A DNA stretch of 64,000 nucleotides from Flavobacterium humidisoli (GCF_023272795.1 NZ_CP096829.1:2976001-3040000), one strand, 5' to 3'; counted from the stretch's first letter, positions 28,033 through 36,963 are shown. Made by a program: numbers and translations. The notes: generated by a model not told the origin, from the letters alone.

Positions 28033-30171
28033 ATGAAAAATATGAAAAAATTACTCGTTATTATATTCGTATTTTCAATACAGTTTATAAATGCACAAGA
28101 TCTAGAACTAGCTAGAGCAAAACGTTTTTTTGACAAAACGTATTACAGCGAAGCTATTATTTTATACCAAAAATTGGCAGACGAAAAACCGTCTCAAGAA
28201 GTTATTAAAAATCTAGCCGATTCTTATTTCTATACTAACGATTTAGTAAAAGCACAGCGTTATTATCGACTTTTGATTTCAAATTACAGCAATAATTTAG
28301 ATCGAGAATATTATTTTAGATACGCACAGACTTTAAAAGCAACAAATAGCTACGACGATGCAAATGCTAATTTAAAAGAATATTATGCTAAATCTGAAAA
28401 TGCAGAAGATATCGTCAATTTTGAAAAAGACTTTAAAACATTAGAAAATGTTACGGCAATTGGTAAACGTTTTGAAATTAAAAACCTAGCGATAAATACA
28501 CCAAATTCAGAATTTGGAGCTGTAAAATATAAAGAAGATCTAGTTTTTGCAGGAGTTAAATTGAAGCCTGGTTTATTTGATAAAAAGTTTAAATGGGATA
28601 ACGAAACGTATTTGAATTTGGTTTCAATTCCTTTAAAAAATAGTAATTCAGCAGATTCTATTGTTCATTATTTTGCTAAAGAATTAAAAACCGGAATGCA
28701 CGAATCGAATGCTATTTTTACAAAAGATGGCAAAACGATGTATTTTACCCGAAACAATTCTAAAAACGGAAAGAAGAAAAAAGACGATAAGAAAATCTCC
28801 AATCTTCAGATTTTTAAAGCAGAATTGGTGGAGGGAAAATGGACAAATATCACGTCGCTTCCATTCAATAGTCCGAATTATTCTGTGGAACATCCTGCTT
28901 TGAGTGCAGATGAAAAAGTATTGTATTTTGCTTCAGATATGCCAGGATCTTTAGGCTCTTTCGATATCTATTCCGTTTATATTAATAAAGGAGCATTTGA
29001 TACTCCAAAAAATTTGGGTTCAGAAATTAATACAAATAAAAGAGAGCAATTTCCTTTTGCGTCAGCAGATAATAAACTTTATTTTTCATCTGACGGACAT
29101 TTGGGCTATGGATCTTTAGATGTTTTTGTTTCTGAAATTAACGGAAATGAATATTCAAAACCAGTGAATGTCGGACTTCCATTGAACTCTAATTTAGATG
29201 ATTTCGCTTTTAATATTGATTCCAATACCAAAGAAGGATTTTTTGCTTCTAATAGAGAAGGAGGAAAAGGGAGCGATGATATTTATCAATTCAAAGAAAT
29301 AAAAGATTTGATTGTTGAAGATTGCAAGCAATTAATAGTTGGAATAGTTACAGATATTGATACGCAATTGGCTCTAGAAAATGCAACGGTACTATTGCAA
29401 GATTCTGAAAATAAAACTTTAAATACCATTACAACTTCTGCTGATGGAAAATTCAGTTTTACGGTTGCTTGTGAGGCTTCGTATAAAATTTCAGCTTCCA
29501 GAGAAAACTATACTAGTGCTTCAAAAATATTGACATTAGACAAAACAAGAGATAAAATTAATGACGGTTCTTTAGCTTTAAAATCATTGGAAGTTATTAA
29601 ACAGGAAGAAAAGCAAATTGCTGAAAATAAGAGAAAGCAAGAAATTATTATTGAAGAAGAAAACAAGAAAAAAGAAGCTTTGGTGGCAATTGAATTAAAA
29701 GAAAAAGAGAAAAAAGCCAAGGAAGCCGCAATCGTTGCTGCCGAAGTTAAAAAGCAGGAAAAAGTAAAAGAGATACTAGCAAAGGAAAAAGATGTTGTTA
29801 AAGATAAAGATCGTTTAATCATTAAAACAGATCCAATTTACTTTGATTACAATATGTGGTATATCCGAAAAGAATCAAAAGTGGTTTTGGGTAGGGTTGT
29901 AGAGCTGATGAAGAAATATCCAGATATGAAAATAGAAATTGGTTCGCATACCGATTCTAGAGGAAACGCCAAATTTAATGAAGATTTATCTCAAAAAAGA
30001 GCCAATTCAACACGAGAATTTATAATTCAGTCTGGTATTGATGCCAAACGAGTTACAGCAAAAGGTTACGGAGAATCGGTGCCAATTATAAAATGTAAAA
30101 CAGACGAATCTTGCTCAGAAGAAGAGCATGAATTGAATAGAAGGTCTGAATTTGTAATTAAAAATTTATAA
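28033..30171 (+). CDS. OmpA-family protein with TPR, PD40 propeller and carboxypeptidase-like domain
   Basis: About 712 residues from the ATG at 28033, which lies one base after the preceding stop; a second Met three codons later is also possible. After a signal peptide (FINAQ) come TPR-like repeats, then WD40/PD40-type beta-propeller motifs (HPALSADEKVLYFASDMPG, FPFASADNKLYFSSDG). A carboxypeptidase-regulatory-like domain (VGIVTDIDTQLALENATVLL) and a charged coiled coil rich in E/K follow. The C-terminal OmpA domain (IEIGSHTDSRGN, LSQKRANSTREFI, GYGES) binds peptidoglycan. This layout matches PorE-like proteins of the type IX system. It is the last gene of the cassette and is ended by a strong terminator. 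Confidence 0.9.
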   Translation: MKNMKKLLVIIFVFSIQFINAQDLELARAKRFFDKTYYSEAIILYQKLADEKPSQEVIKNLADSYFYTNDLVKAQRYYRLLISNYSNNLDREYYFRYAQTLKATNSYDDANANLKEYYAKSENAEDIVNFEKDFKTLENVTAIGKRFEIKNLAINTPNSEFGAVKYKEDLVFAGVKLKPGLFDKKFKWDNETYLNLVSIPLKNSNSADSIVHYFAKELKTGMHESNAIFTKDGKTMYFTRNNSKNGKKKKDDKKISNLQIFKAELVEGKWTNITSLPFNSPNYSVEHPALSADEKVLYFASDMPGSLGSFDIYSVYINKGAFDTPKNLGSEINTNKREQFPFASADNKLYFSSDGHLGYGSLDVFVSEINGNEYSKPVNVGLPLNSNLDDFAFNIDSNTKEGFFASNREGGKGSDDIYQFKEIKDLIVEDCKQLIVGIVTDIDTQLALENATVLLQDSENKTLNTITTSADGKFSFTVACEASYKISASRENYTSASKILTLDKTRDKINDGSLALKSLEVIKQEEKQIAENKRKQEIIIEEENKKKEALVAIELKEKEKKAKEAAIVAAEVKKQEKVKEILAKEKDVVKDKDRLIIKTDPIYFDYNMWYIRKESKVVLGRVVELMKKYPDMKIEIGSHTDSRGNAKFNEDLSQKRANSTREFIIQSGIDAKRVTAKGYGESVPIIKCKTDESCSEEEHELNRRSEFVIKNL

Positions 30172-30187
30172 TTTTTTGAAACATAGT

Positions 30188-30224
30188 AAACCCGACAGGT
30201 ATTTAAAACCTGTCGGGTTTCATT
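30188..30224 (+). terminator. Terminator of the type IX cassette
   Basis: Perfect 13-base stem AAACCCGACAGGT (30188-30200) with ACCTGTCGGGTTT (30208-30220), loop of seven, T-rich tail. Confidence 0.9.
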
Positions 30225-30307
30225 TTTACAGAAAAACTTTGCCAAAACCTTTTTGCGGAAATCTTTTTTCTTTAATTTTATAGTGATATCAACGAAATAA
30301 AAAAAAT

Positions 30308-30790
30308 ATGAGAAATCTAACCTTATCTTGTTTGCTTTTATCCTTTATCGGATTGCAAAGCTGTAAAAATGAAGAAAAACAAAAAGCCGCCGAAGTTGCA
30401 AAAGCAGAAGGTGAGGCAGTGGTAAGCACTGCATGCTACAAAGCAATTTATGAAAAGGATACAATAGATTTAAAATTGAATACTTTAAAAAACGGAAAAC
30501 TAGCGGGAGATATGATTATGAGAGTTGCTCCTTCAACCGTTAGAACAGGAGAAGTTGCAGGTGAGTTTCATGGTGATACATTGTTTGTAGATTATACTTT
30601 TAAAGACAATGTGAATGGAAATAAAACATTTAAGAATCCGATGGCACTTTTAAAACGTAACAATCAGCTTATTTTAGGAAATGGTGTTATGCAAACTACA
30701 ATGGGCGTTACGTATTTGGTAAAAGATAAGCCAATTGATTTTGAAAGCGTAAAATATAAATTTGACTCAGTAGAATGTGCTGCCAAGTAA
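30308..30790 (+). CDS. Lipoprotein of unknown function
   Basis: A 160-residue protein with a lipoprotein signal peptide whose lipobox is LQSC (Cys at about residue 19), so it is probably anchored in the outer membrane or inner membrane facing the periplasm. The remainder is a beta-rich domain (ACYKAIYEKDTIDLKLNTLKNGKLAGDM, VRTGEVAGEFHGDTLFVDYTF) that could form a small lipocalin-like barrel. I do not recognise a named family. It stands alone between two terminators. Confidence 0.75.
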   Translation: MRNLTLSCLLLSFIGLQSCKNEEKQKAAEVAKAEGEAVVSTACYKAIYEKDTIDLKLNTLKNGKLAGDMIMRVAPSTVRTGEVAGEFHGDTLFVDYTFKDNVNGNKTFKNPMALLKRNNQLILGNGVMQTTMGVTYLVKDKPIDFESVKYKFDSVECAAK

Positions 30791-30852
30791 GTAAAGAGGC
30801 AAGACTAGAGAACCAAGATTAGAGAGGCAAGATAGTTCTCTATAAAAAATAA

Positions 30853-30884
30853 AAAGCCGTTTCTGTAGAAACGGCTTTAATTAT
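30853..30884. terminator. Bidirectional terminator between convergent genes
   Basis: Perfect 12-base stem AAAGCCGTTTCT (30853-30864) with AGAAACGGCTTT (30867-30878), flanked by A run on the left and T-rich sequence on the right. Confidence 0.85.
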
Positions 30885-30901
30885 TTTAGAAGTTTAAATT
30901 C

Positions 30902-31282
30902 TTATTGAACTTCACCCTTAATTTTAAGAGCTACTCTTCCGTCAGGATAGTTTACTGCGTTTGTTTCAACAGTAATTGTTTTACGAATAGGTCCTGCTAC
31001 CATATTATATTTTACATCGATTTTCCCTTTTTTGCCCGGCATAATTGCTGCCGCAGGTTTGGTAACAACGATTGAACTTAGCGTAGATTCTGCGCCTGTA
31101 ATTAATAAAGGAGCATCACCAGTGTTTGTAAATTCAAAGGAGCGAAGTCCATTGTCACCTTTAGAAATTTTTCCATAATCAATTGTATTGTCTGGGGCTG
31201 CAAATTCAATTTTCGGGCCGTTTTGTGCATAGCTTATTGCGCTAAACAATAAGACTGCAATAAAAGAGGCTGCATTTTTCAT
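30902..31282 (-). CDS. DUF1573 domain protein, exported
   Basis: 126 residues from the ATG at 31282; the longer frame adds a 17-residue lysine-rich leader that would spoil the signal peptide, so I reject it. The signal peptide ends SYAQ. The mature part is a single Ig-like/MSP-type domain typical of DUF1573: FAAPDNTIDYGKISKGDNGLRSFEFTNTGDAPLLI, then PGKKGKIDVKYN and a closing beta strand. Function is not known. It is divergent from valS. Confidence 0.85.
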   Translation of the reverse strand: MKNAASFIAVLLFSAISYAQNGPKIEFAAPDNTIDYGKISKGDNGLRSFEFTNTGDAPLLITGAESTLSSIVVTKPAAAIMPGKKGKIDVKYNMVAGPIRKTITVETNAVNYPDGRVALKIKGEVQ

Positions 31283-31419
31283 ATGAAATCTTTTTTTTAA
31301 TTGTAAGTAAATATACATTCTTTTAATTAACACACAAATTATTATTTCTCTTTTTATAGTCTACTTAATTATTTACTTTTGCTGTCAGTTATAAATACAA
31401 AAATTGAACCAGTTTTTTG

Positions 31420-31567
31420 TTTAACCGTTTAATCGTCATTTCGTTTAATCGTTTTTTAGGTTGAATTGTAAATGATTTTATTATTACAGTTAAAACAATT
31501 AAAAAGAGACGTATAACCCTTATTATCGATTAAAAAGTTAAACAAATAAACGATTAAACAACCTAAG
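31420..31567. repeat. Inverted GTTTAATCG repeats in the valS leader
   Basis: GTTTAATCG occurs at 31427-31435 and 31443-31451. Its reverse complement CGATTAAAC occurs at 31551-31559, with a variant near 31528-31543. AGGTTG (31458-31463) also faces CAACCT (31559-31564). This makes a large inverted repeat ending directly at the valS start. It could be a structured leader or a dispersed repeat. Confidence 0.5.
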
Positions 31568-31570
31568 TAA

Positions 31571-34204
31571 ATGACAATTCCAGCACAATTTGACGCTAAG
31601 ACGATTGAGAGTAAATGGTATGATTACTGGATGAAAAACAACTATTTTCATTCAGAGCCAGATCATAGAACACCGTACACCATTGTAATTCCGCCGCCAA
31701 ACGTCACTGGAGTCCTTCACATGGGACATATGTTGAATAATACGATTCAGGATGTTTTAATTCGTCGTGCACGTCTTAAAGGATTCAACGCTTGTTGGGT
31801 TCCAGGTACAGATCATGCCTCTATTGCAACTGAAGCAAAAGTGGTAGCGAAATTAAAAGCAGAAGGAATCAATAAAAACGATTTGACCCGCGAAGAATTC
31901 CTAAAACATGCTTGGGAATGGACAGATAAATACGGTGGAACAATCTTAGAACAACTTAAGAAATTAGGAGCTTCTTGCGATTGGGAACGCACTAAATTTA
32001 CAATGGATCCAGATATGTCTGCATCTGTAATTAAATCGTTTGTAGATTTATACAACAAAGGTTTAATCTACAGAGGATACCGTATGGTAAACTGGGATCC
32101 AGAAGCAAAAACTACTCTTTCTGACGAAGAAGTAATTTATGAAGAACAGCAAGGAAAATTATTTTTCTTAAAATATAAAATTGAAGGTTCAGAAGATTTC
32201 TTGACGATTGCTACAACGCGTCCTGAAACTATTTTTGGAGATACTGCCATCTGTATCAATCCTAACGATGAGCGTTTTGCACATTTAAAAGGTAAAAAAG
32301 CAATCGTTCCAATCTGCGGAAGAGTAATTCCAATTATTGAAGACGAATATGTTGATGTTGAATTCGGAACAGGATGTTTGAAAGTAACGCCTGCTCACGA
32401 TATGAACGATAAAACTCTTGGTGAAAAACATAACCTTGAGATCGTTGATATTTTTAATGAAGATGCAACTTTAAATAGCTTCGGATTACATTATCAAGGA
32501 AAAGACCGTTTTGTGGTTCGTACTGAGATTGCAAAAGAATTAGAAGAAATTGGAGCTTTAGCAAAAACAGAAACACATTTAAATAAAGTAGGAACTTCTG
32601 AAAGAACAAAAGCGGTAATCGAACCAAGATTATCTGACCAATGGTTCTTGAAAATGGAAGAATTAGTAAAACCTGCAATTAAGTCGGTTTTAGAAACAGG
32701 AGATATTAAATTACATCCAAAACGTTTCGAAAATACTTATGCGCACTGGTTGAACAATATTCGTGATTGGAACATTTCTCGTCAGTTATGGTGGGGACAA
32801 CAAATTCCAGCGTATTATTATGGTGACGGAAAAGAAGATTTCGTAGTTGCAGAAAACATTGAAGATGCGTTGAAATTAGCACAAGCCAAAACCAACAACC
32901 AACAACTAACAGCCGACAACTTAAAACAAGATGTTGACGCATTAGATACTTGGTTTTCTTCTTGGTTATGGCCAATGTCTGTTTTCGGTGGAATTATGGA
33001 TCCAGAAAGCCCAGATTTTAAATACTATTATCCAACAAATGACTTGGTTACAGGTCCGGATATTTTATTTTTCTGGGTTGCGAGAATGATTATTGCGGGT
33101 TACGAATATGCAGGCGAAAAACCATTTACAAACGTATATTTGACAGGTCTAGTTCGTGATAAACAACGTCGTAAAATGTCTAAATCATTAGGAAATTCTC
33201 CTGATCCTTTAGACTTGATCGATAAATTCAGTGCAGACGGAGTTCGTGTAGGATTGCTTTTAAGTGCTTCTGCAGGAAACGATATTATGTTTGATGAAGA
33301 ATTATGTAACCAAGGAAAAGCATTCTCAAACAAAATATGGAATGCATTTAAATTGATTAAAGGATGGGAAGTTTCAGAAACCATCGTACAGCCAGAATCA
33401 TCAAAAGTGGCTATTGAATGGTATGAAGCGAAATTACAGCAGACTTTAGTTGATATTGAAGATAATTTCGAGAAATACAGAATTTCAGATTCTCTTATGG
33501 CCATTTATAAATTGGTTTGGGATGACTTCTGTTCTTGGTTCCTTGAAATGATTAAACCAGCATACCAACAGCCAATTGACAGCGTAACTTTCGCGAAAGC
33601 GATCGAAATGTTAGAAAGCAACTTAAAACTGCTTCATCCATTTATGCCTTTCTTGACAGAGGAAATTTGGCAGTTAATTGCTGAAAGAACTCCAGAAGAA
33701 GCTTTAATTGTTTCGACTTGGCCAGAATTAAAACCATTTGATGCTAAATTGATTACTGATTTTGAAAATTCTATTGAAGTAATCTCTGGAATTAGAACGA
33801 TTCGTAAAGACAAAAATATTCCGTTTAAAGATGCAATCGAATTAAAAGGAATCAACAGCGAAAATGTTTCTACTTATTTTGATTCAATCATTACGAAATT
33901 AGGAAACGTTTCTGCTTTCGAATATGTTTCAGAAAAAGTAGATGGAGCATTATCTTTCCGTGTAAAATCAAATGAATATTTCATTCCGATTACAGGAAAC
34001 ATCGATGTTGAAGCAGAAATTGCAAAATTGACAGAAGAATTGAATTATACTAAAGGATTTTTGAAATCTGTTGAAGCAAAACTTTCAAACGAGAAATTCG
34101 TAAACGGAGCTCCAGAGAAAGTTCTTAATCTAGAGAAACAAAAACAAGCAGATGCTTTAGCAAAAATTGCGACAATTGAGCAGAGTTTAGCTGGTTTGAA
34201 ATAA
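31571..34204 (+). CDS. valS: Valyl-tRNA synthetase
   Basis: An 877-residue class I synthetase charging tRNA-Val. The HIGH motif appears as PPPNVTGVLHMGHMLNNT, followed by WVPGTDHASIATE. The CP1 editing domain carries TTRPETIFGDTAI and FGTGCLKVTPAHDMND. The KMSKS loop reads RRKMSKSLGNSPDPLDL. The anticodon-binding helical domain and the C-terminal coiled-coil arm (about residues 805-877) are complete. Length is normal. A strong hairpin follows, then the palindromic repeat that holds the IS110 element. Confidence 0.96.
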   Translation: MTIPAQFDAKTIESKWYDYWMKNNYFHSEPDHRTPYTIVIPPPNVTGVLHMGHMLNNTIQDVLIRRARLKGFNACWVPGTDHASIATEAKVVAKLKAEGINKNDLTREEFLKHAWEWTDKYGGTILEQLKKLGASCDWERTKFTMDPDMSASVIKSFVDLYNKGLIYRGYRMVNWDPEAKTTLSDEEVIYEEQQGKLFFLKYKIEGSEDFLTIATTRPETIFGDTAICINPNDERFAHLKGKKAIVPICGRVIPIIEDEYVDVEFGTGCLKVTPAHDMNDKTLGEKHNLEIVDIFNEDATLNSFGLHYQGKDRFVVRTEIAKELEEIGALAKTETHLNKVGTSERTKAVIEPRLSDQWFLKMEELVKPAIKSVLETGDIKLHPKRFENTYAHWLNNIRDWNISRQLWWGQQIPAYYYGDGKEDFVVAENIEDALKLAQAKTNNQQLTADNLKQDVDALDTWFSSWLWPMSVFGGIMDPESPDFKYYYPTNDLVTGPDILFFWVARMIIAGYEYAGEKPFTNVYLTGLVRDKQRRKMSKSLGNSPDPLDLIDKFSADGVRVGLLLSASAGNDIMFDEELCNQGKAFSNKIWNAFKLIKGWEVSETIVQPESSKVAIEWYEAKLQQTLVDIEDNFEKYRISDSLMAIYKLVWDDFCSWFLEMIKPAYQQPIDSVTFAKAIEMLESNLKLLHPFMPFLTEEIWQLIAERTPEEALIVSTWPELKPFDAKLITDFENSIEVISGIRTIRKDKNIPFKDAIELKGINSENVSTYFDSIITKLGNVSAFEYVSEKVDGALSFRVKSNEYFIPITGNIDVEAEIAKLTEELNYTKGFLKSVEAKLSNEKFVNGAPEKVLNLEKQKQADALAKIATIEQSLAGLK

Positions 34205-34227
34205 GAATCAGAGTTTCTTTAAAATAT

Positions 34228-34258
34228 AAAAGCTGTCCAAAATGGACAGCTTTTTTTT
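34228..34258 (+). terminator. Terminator of valS
   Basis: Perfect 12-base stem AAAAGCTGTCCA (34228-34239) with TGGACAGCTTTT (34243-34254), three-base loop, eight T. Confidence 0.92.
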
Positions 34259-34389
34259 GTTTTGTCATTCCGAGGAACGAGGAATCACACTAGTGAATCG
34301 ACAAAGATTGGCGACTTTCTATGTGAAATTTCTAGTGTGATTCCTCGTTCCTCCTTTAGATTTGTTTTTTGAAATTTAAGTAGATTTAT

Positions 34390-34545
34390 GATTGAGAAAG
34401 GAAGCAAAAGTAAACTGTTCGTTCCTCAGAGCTTGTGACTCATATTTCGATTAAGACTTTAGCTTCCCTTTCATCAAAGACTCAGATAGAAATTTGGGCT
34501 AGTGACCCGTTATTAAGGAGTTGAGCTTATGATGAATTTCTCAAA
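34390..34545 (+). ncRNA. Predicted bridge RNA of the IS110 element
   Basis: Two consecutive stem-loops. Loop 1 is closed by GAAAGGAAGC (34396-34405) with GCTTCCCTTTC (34462-34472). It carries TCGTTCCTC (34419-34427), identical to the target left of the insertion (34345-34353), and TATTTCGA (34443-34450), which pairs with TCGGAATG (35551-35558) using two G-U pairs. Loop 2 is closed by 34472-34484 with 34522-34534. It carries ATAGAAAT (34486-34493), identical to the element's right end (35544-35551), and AAGGA (34515-34519), complementary to its left end TCCTT (34352-34356). This matches the target-loop then donor-loop order known for IS621. Transcript ends are estimates. Confidence 0.75.
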
Positions 34546-34572
34546 TCATTGTTGAATCGTAAAAGCAAAGTT

Positions 34573-35547
34573 ATGAAAAACATTATTGTCGGCATTGATA
34601 TCAGCAGCAAGACTTTGGATATTTGTGTTAAGGAAGAATCTGTAAATTACTTTTCAATTGAGAACAACGTTCAGGTTATAAAACGTTTTTTCAAAAGATA
34701 TTCAGATGAAAATGTGATTATAGGTATGGAAAACACAGGCAGATACAATTGGAATCTCTTTGAAGTGCTTGAGAAATTCAATTTTAGAGTTTATGTCATA
34801 TCAGCTCTGCATATCAAAAAAAGCATAGGTCTTGTCAGAGGCAAAAATGATAAAATCGATGCACTGAGGATTTGTAATTTCATTGAGAAAAATTATCAGG
34901 AAAATAGAGAATGGAAGCCAAGTTCTCGCTCTATCAAAAAGATAAAAATACTATTGACCGAAAGAGCTTTAAGGATAAAAATTAAAAAACAGCTTATGGC
35001 CCAGCAGCATGATTATAAATTAATGAAAGGCATTGGATTGGATAAAGAACTAAAAAGTCTAAATGTAAAACTCATTAAAAGTGTTGAAGAACAAATTAAA
35101 GCTATTGAAAATGATATTGAAAAAGTAATCCATGATGACCAAAGTCTAAGCCAGAAGCAGAAACTGATAAAATCAGTTCCAGGAGTAGGCCAAGTTCTAT
35201 CGTGGACATTATTATCAAAAACAGAAGGTTTTACGGTTATAACAGATCCAAGAAAAATGGCCTGTTACAGCGGGGTTGTACCATTCGATTTTCAATCTGG
35301 AACATCATTAAAAAGAAGACCTAGAGTTTCCATGCTTGCAGATAAAGGACTCAAAACCATCTTACATCTGGCAGCAATGAGTGCAATACGTTTGGATAAT
35401 GATTTAAGCAAATACTATCATAGAAAAATTGATGAAGGAAAGAACAAAATGAGTGTTTTGAATGCTGTGAGAAATAAAATAATTCATAGAGTTTTTGCAG
35501 TAATAAAAAAACAAATCCCTTATCAAAAAGATTTGGTTTTATCATAG
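34573..35547 (+). CDS. IS110 family transposase (DEDD recombinase)
   Basis: 324 residues from the ATG at 34573 (an in-frame TTG eight codons upstream is less likely). The N-terminal RuvC-like DEDD domain has Asp9 (VGIDISSKTLD), Glu53 (GMENTGRYN), and Asp93/Asp96 (KNDKIDALRI). The C-terminal Transposase_20 domain starts around SVPGVGQVLS (residue 201) and has ACYSGVVPFDFQSGTS, which includes the candidate catalytic serine, followed by an LHLAAMSAIR helix. IS110 enzymes join element and target through an RNA guide rather than by sequence-specific DNA binding. Both catalytic domains look intact, so the element may be active. Confidence 0.93.
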   Translation: MKNIIVGIDISSKTLDICVKEESVNYFSIENNVQVIKRFFKRYSDENVIIGMENTGRYNWNLFEVLEKFNFRVYVISALHIKKSIGLVRGKNDKIDALRICNFIEKNYQENREWKPSSRSIKKIKILLTERALRIKIKKQLMAQQHDYKLMKGIGLDKELKSLNVKLIKSVEEQIKAIENDIEKVIHDDQSLSQKQKLIKSVPGVGQVLSWTLLSKTEGFTVITDPRKMACYSGVVPFDFQSGTSLKRRPRVSMLADKGLKTILHLAAMSAIRLDNDLSKYYHRKIDEGKNKMSVLNAVRNKIIHRVFAVIKKQIPYQKDLVLS

Positions 35548-35569
35548 AAATCGGAATGACAAAAATGTG

Positions 35570-36886
35570 TTATTTTTTCTTCTTCTTCAAAACCAAAAAC
35601 AGAGGATAAGAAACAACAGCAATTCCAACAATAATAAGAAAACTAATAGGATCACTGTAAATAAATCCCGCAAGTAAGGCGATCGAAAATATAATAGCGA
35701 GTATAGTCGTCCAAGGATACCAAAATGAACGATAAGGTCTTGGTAAATCTGGTTCAGAAGTTCGTAATTTTAAAAGCGAATAATAAGCCAGTCCCCAAAC
35801 AATTATCGAGATAAAAGCAGCGAAAGAAAATAGGACTTCAAAAGAACCTATACAGATTAAAAACAAACTGAAAAGTGAGGAAACCAATAGCGCTACAATT
35901 GGTGTTCCACCTTTATTTACAGTTGTTCCTTTTTCGATAAAGAAACCGTCGCGGCTTAATCCATAAAGTATTCTTGGCGGAATCATCATAAAAGCATTCA
36001 GAATACTAATTAAGGAGAAAATGGAAATTACGGTAACGATTTTAGCACCATTTTCGCCGAAAAGAATTTTGGCAACATCGGCAGCAGCCAGATTAGATTT
36101 TGCTAATGTCTCTATTGGCAGAACATGGAAAAATGCTGCGTTTACCAAAATATAAATGGCTACAACTAGTAAAACGCCGCTGTATAAAGATTTCGGAATA
36201 TTTTTGCTTGGATTTTCATTTTCTTCAGCAAAAAAACAAACGCCGTTCCAACCATTATAAGTTCCAATAATAAGCTGTAATGATTTGAAGAATCCAAAAA
36301 TAAGTCCGATTTGAAAAATAGAACTATCCGTTTTTATCGCTGGAACTTCAACTCCAGAATACATAAAGCAAGCCACAACCAAAGCCACAAAGCAAATGAC
36401 TTTTAAGAAACTGGTAATCTGCTGAATTACACTTCCGTTTTTGACTCCGCTTAAATGCAATAGGACAAATGCAACTAATAAAGAAACCGATAATACGGTT
36501 GAATACTGCGCTAATTGCGGAAATAAAATAATCGTGTATTCGCTAATTACGATGCAATAAAAAGCAGGAGGAATGGCATTCACAATATAATCGTACCAAC
36601 CAGAAAGAAAACCGGCATACTCGCCCAAAGCTCTTTTGATGTAGTTGTAAGATCCACCAGCTTTTGGCAGCATTGTAGCTAATTCTGAATACGAATTTGC
36701 TCCTAATAGGACATACAAACCGCCAAAGAGCCAAGAAGCAAGAATCAGCCAATAATTATTCAGCATTTCTGCAATGGTTCCTGGTGTGCGTAAAATGCCG
36801 ACGCCGATTGTTCCTCCAATTAAAACGGCAACATTAAAACTAAAGCCTAAAGTTTTTTGCAATTGGTTTTTGGGAGAATCTGACAT
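35570..36886 (-). CDS. APC family amino acid permease
   Basis: A 438-residue integral membrane protein with about twelve hydrophobic segments. The N-terminal FNVAVLIGGTIGVGILRTPGTIAEML is the APC substrate-binding unwound helix 1 (GxGI motif), and GLYVLLGANSYSELATMLPKAGGSYNYIKRALG matches the family's helix 2-3 region. It likely exchanges or imports amino acids across the inner membrane; the specific substrate cannot be told. It ends with a short lysine-rich tail. Its stop codon lies 17 bases beyond the right edge of the IS110 element, so the insertion landed between convergent genes and interrupts neither. Confidence 0.88.
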   Translation of the reverse strand: MSDSPKNQLQKTLGFSFNVAVLIGGTIGVGILRTPGTIAEMLNNYWLILASWLFGGLYVLLGANSYSELATMLPKAGGSYNYIKRALGEYAGFLSGWYDYIVNAIPPAFYCIVISEYTIILFPQLAQYSTVLSVSLLVAFVLLHLSGVKNGSVIQQITSFLKVICFVALVVACFMYSGVEVPAIKTDSSIFQIGLIFGFFKSLQLIIGTYNGWNGVCFFAEENENPSKNIPKSLYSGVLLVVAIYILVNAAFFHVLPIETLAKSNLAAADVAKILFGENGAKIVTVISIFSLISILNAFMMIPPRILYGLSRDGFFIEKGTTVNKGGTPIVALLVSSLFSLFLICIGSFEVLFSFAAFISIIVWGLAYYSLLKLRTSEPDLPRPYRSFWYPWTTILAIIFSIALLAGFIYSDPISFLIIVGIAVVSYPLFLVLKKKKK

Positions 36887-36963
36887 TTAGATTTGTTTTT
36901 AAAGGATAGTATTGGTTGGCAAAAATAGTGTTAATTGAATTATAATTGGAGTTAAAATATAAA

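Larger units (their letters stand above)
34354..35552 (+). mobile_element. IS110-family insertion sequence in a palindromic repeat
   Basis: About 1199 bases, bounded by the broken palindrome. A TC dinucleotide is present at both edges (34352-34353 and 35551-35552), as expected for the two-base core of IS110 elements; there are no terminal inverted repeats. The left non-coding end is 219 bases and the transposase stop codon is only five bases from the right end. This is the layout of the IS110 group, in which the bridge RNA is encoded upstream of the transposase. The element looks complete, with an intact reading frame. Confidence 0.85.
34260..35564. repeat. Palindromic GTCATTCCGAGGAACGAGG repeat, split by the IS110 element
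   Basis: The left arm is 34260-34293. The right arm starts at 34332 (CTAGTGTGATTCCTCG...) and runs to 34353, then is interrupted, and continues at 35553-35564 (GGAATGACAAAA). Joining 34353 to 35553 restores a perfect 34-base inverted repeat around a 38-base centre. The word GTCATTCCGA...GGAATGAC is, from memory, a widespread intergenic palindrome in Bacteroidetes. It marks the insertion point of the mobile element to within two bases. Confidence 0.85.

Noticed and set aside
31283..31333. 17-residue extension of the DUF1573 gene
   Set aside because: It puts a basic stretch in front of an otherwise normal signal peptide.
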